Source: Planctomycetota bacterium
GTDB taxonomy: Bacteria > Planctomycetota > Planctomycetia > Pirellulales > Thermoguttaceae
NCBI GenBank assembly: GCA_015661985.1
Contig: DQVB01000069.1
Span: forward strand, 1 to 6,114
DNA length: 6,114 nucleotides
Direction of reading: 5' to 3'
Of the stretch, positions 6,080-6,114 are shown piece by piece. Position numbers and translations under genes: made by a program. Positions within the stretch are counted from its first letter, which is position 1. Every line of letters starts with the position of its first letter. The notes beneath the pieces are model-generated. The model did no database searches and was not told the origin of the DNA. It worked only from the letters and a program-made list of their open reading frames with translations.

Positions 6080-6114
6080 CGCTGGGTGGCACGGTCGGGA
6101 GACCGGCCACAGCG
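6080..6114. repeat. Long imperfect hairpin at the right edge
   Basis: GTGGC (6086-6090) pairs with GCCAC (6106-6110), and CGGTC (6092-6096) pairs with GACCG (6101-6105), leaving one bulged A and a GGGA tetraloop. CGCT (6080-6083) can extend the stem by pairing with AGCG (6111-6114), with GG bulged. The total is 14 base pairs. A separate small hairpin, GACC-TTC-GGTC (6068-6078), stands just before it. It resembles a dispersed palindromic intergenic element; it ends at the window border and may continue. Confidence 0.6.

Larger units (their letters stand above)
5590..6114. other. Repeat-rich intergenic region at the right edge
   Basis: I find no convincing gene in this stretch. The open frames on both strands translate to low-complexity or Arg-rich sequence that follows the repeats. 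What it holds, in order: a cluster of four 11-base repeats (5632-5689), a hairpin (5786-5805), an imperfect GC-rich repeat block (about 5935-5990), a small GGCT-ACG-AGCC inverted repeat (6037-6047), a GACC-TTC-GGTC hairpin (6068-6078) and a long hairpin at the very end (6080-6114). A TTGACA at 5833-5838 has no matching -10 box. The next gene probably lies beyond the window. Confidence 0.6.

Overview
This 6.1 kb, GC-rich window looks like a chromosomal stretch of a planctomycete (Planctomycetota, perhaps Pirellulales-like). The reasons are a secreted DUF1080 (3-keto-disaccharide hydrolase type) protein, a large lipoprotein/membrane protein next to an ABC-2-type ATPase, mostly weak ribosome binding sites, and low-complexity intergenic repeats of a kind I associate with these genomes. 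The taxonomic call is inference; no rRNA or marker gene is present.

Layout. Positions 1-726 hold a decayed mobile-element gene on the minus strand: an excisionase/MerR-like helix-turn-helix segment that runs in one frame into the core-binding part of a tyrosine recombinase. A one-base frameshift near 415-418 moves the rest, which includes the first half of the catalytic domain, into another frame, and the gene leaves the window at position 1. Positions 727-1208 are non-coding as far as I can tell and carry GC-rich inverted repeats. Three plus-strand genes follow: an 809-aa probable lipoprotein with a glutamine-amidotransferase-like region and two membrane helices (1209-3638), a 308-aa ABC transporter ATPase (3903-4829), and a 234-aa secreted DUF1080 protein (4885-5589). 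Positions 5590-6114 hold only repeats and hairpins.

How the genes may work together. The 809-aa protein and the ATPase could form part of a membrane export or envelope system, but no ABC permease gene is in the window. The ATPase and the DUF1080 gene are joined by a 20-codon reading frame whose start overlaps the ATPase stop (GTGA) and whose stop overlaps the next ATG (ATGA). This suggests either a translational-coupling bridge or the stump of a deleted gene, perhaps the missing permease.

I found no CRISPR array, rRNA, convincing tRNA, or recognisable defence system. The most unusual observations are the coupled mini-ORF, the frameshifted HTH-integrase remnant, the Q-loop substitution in the ATPase, and the repeat-rich right flank.
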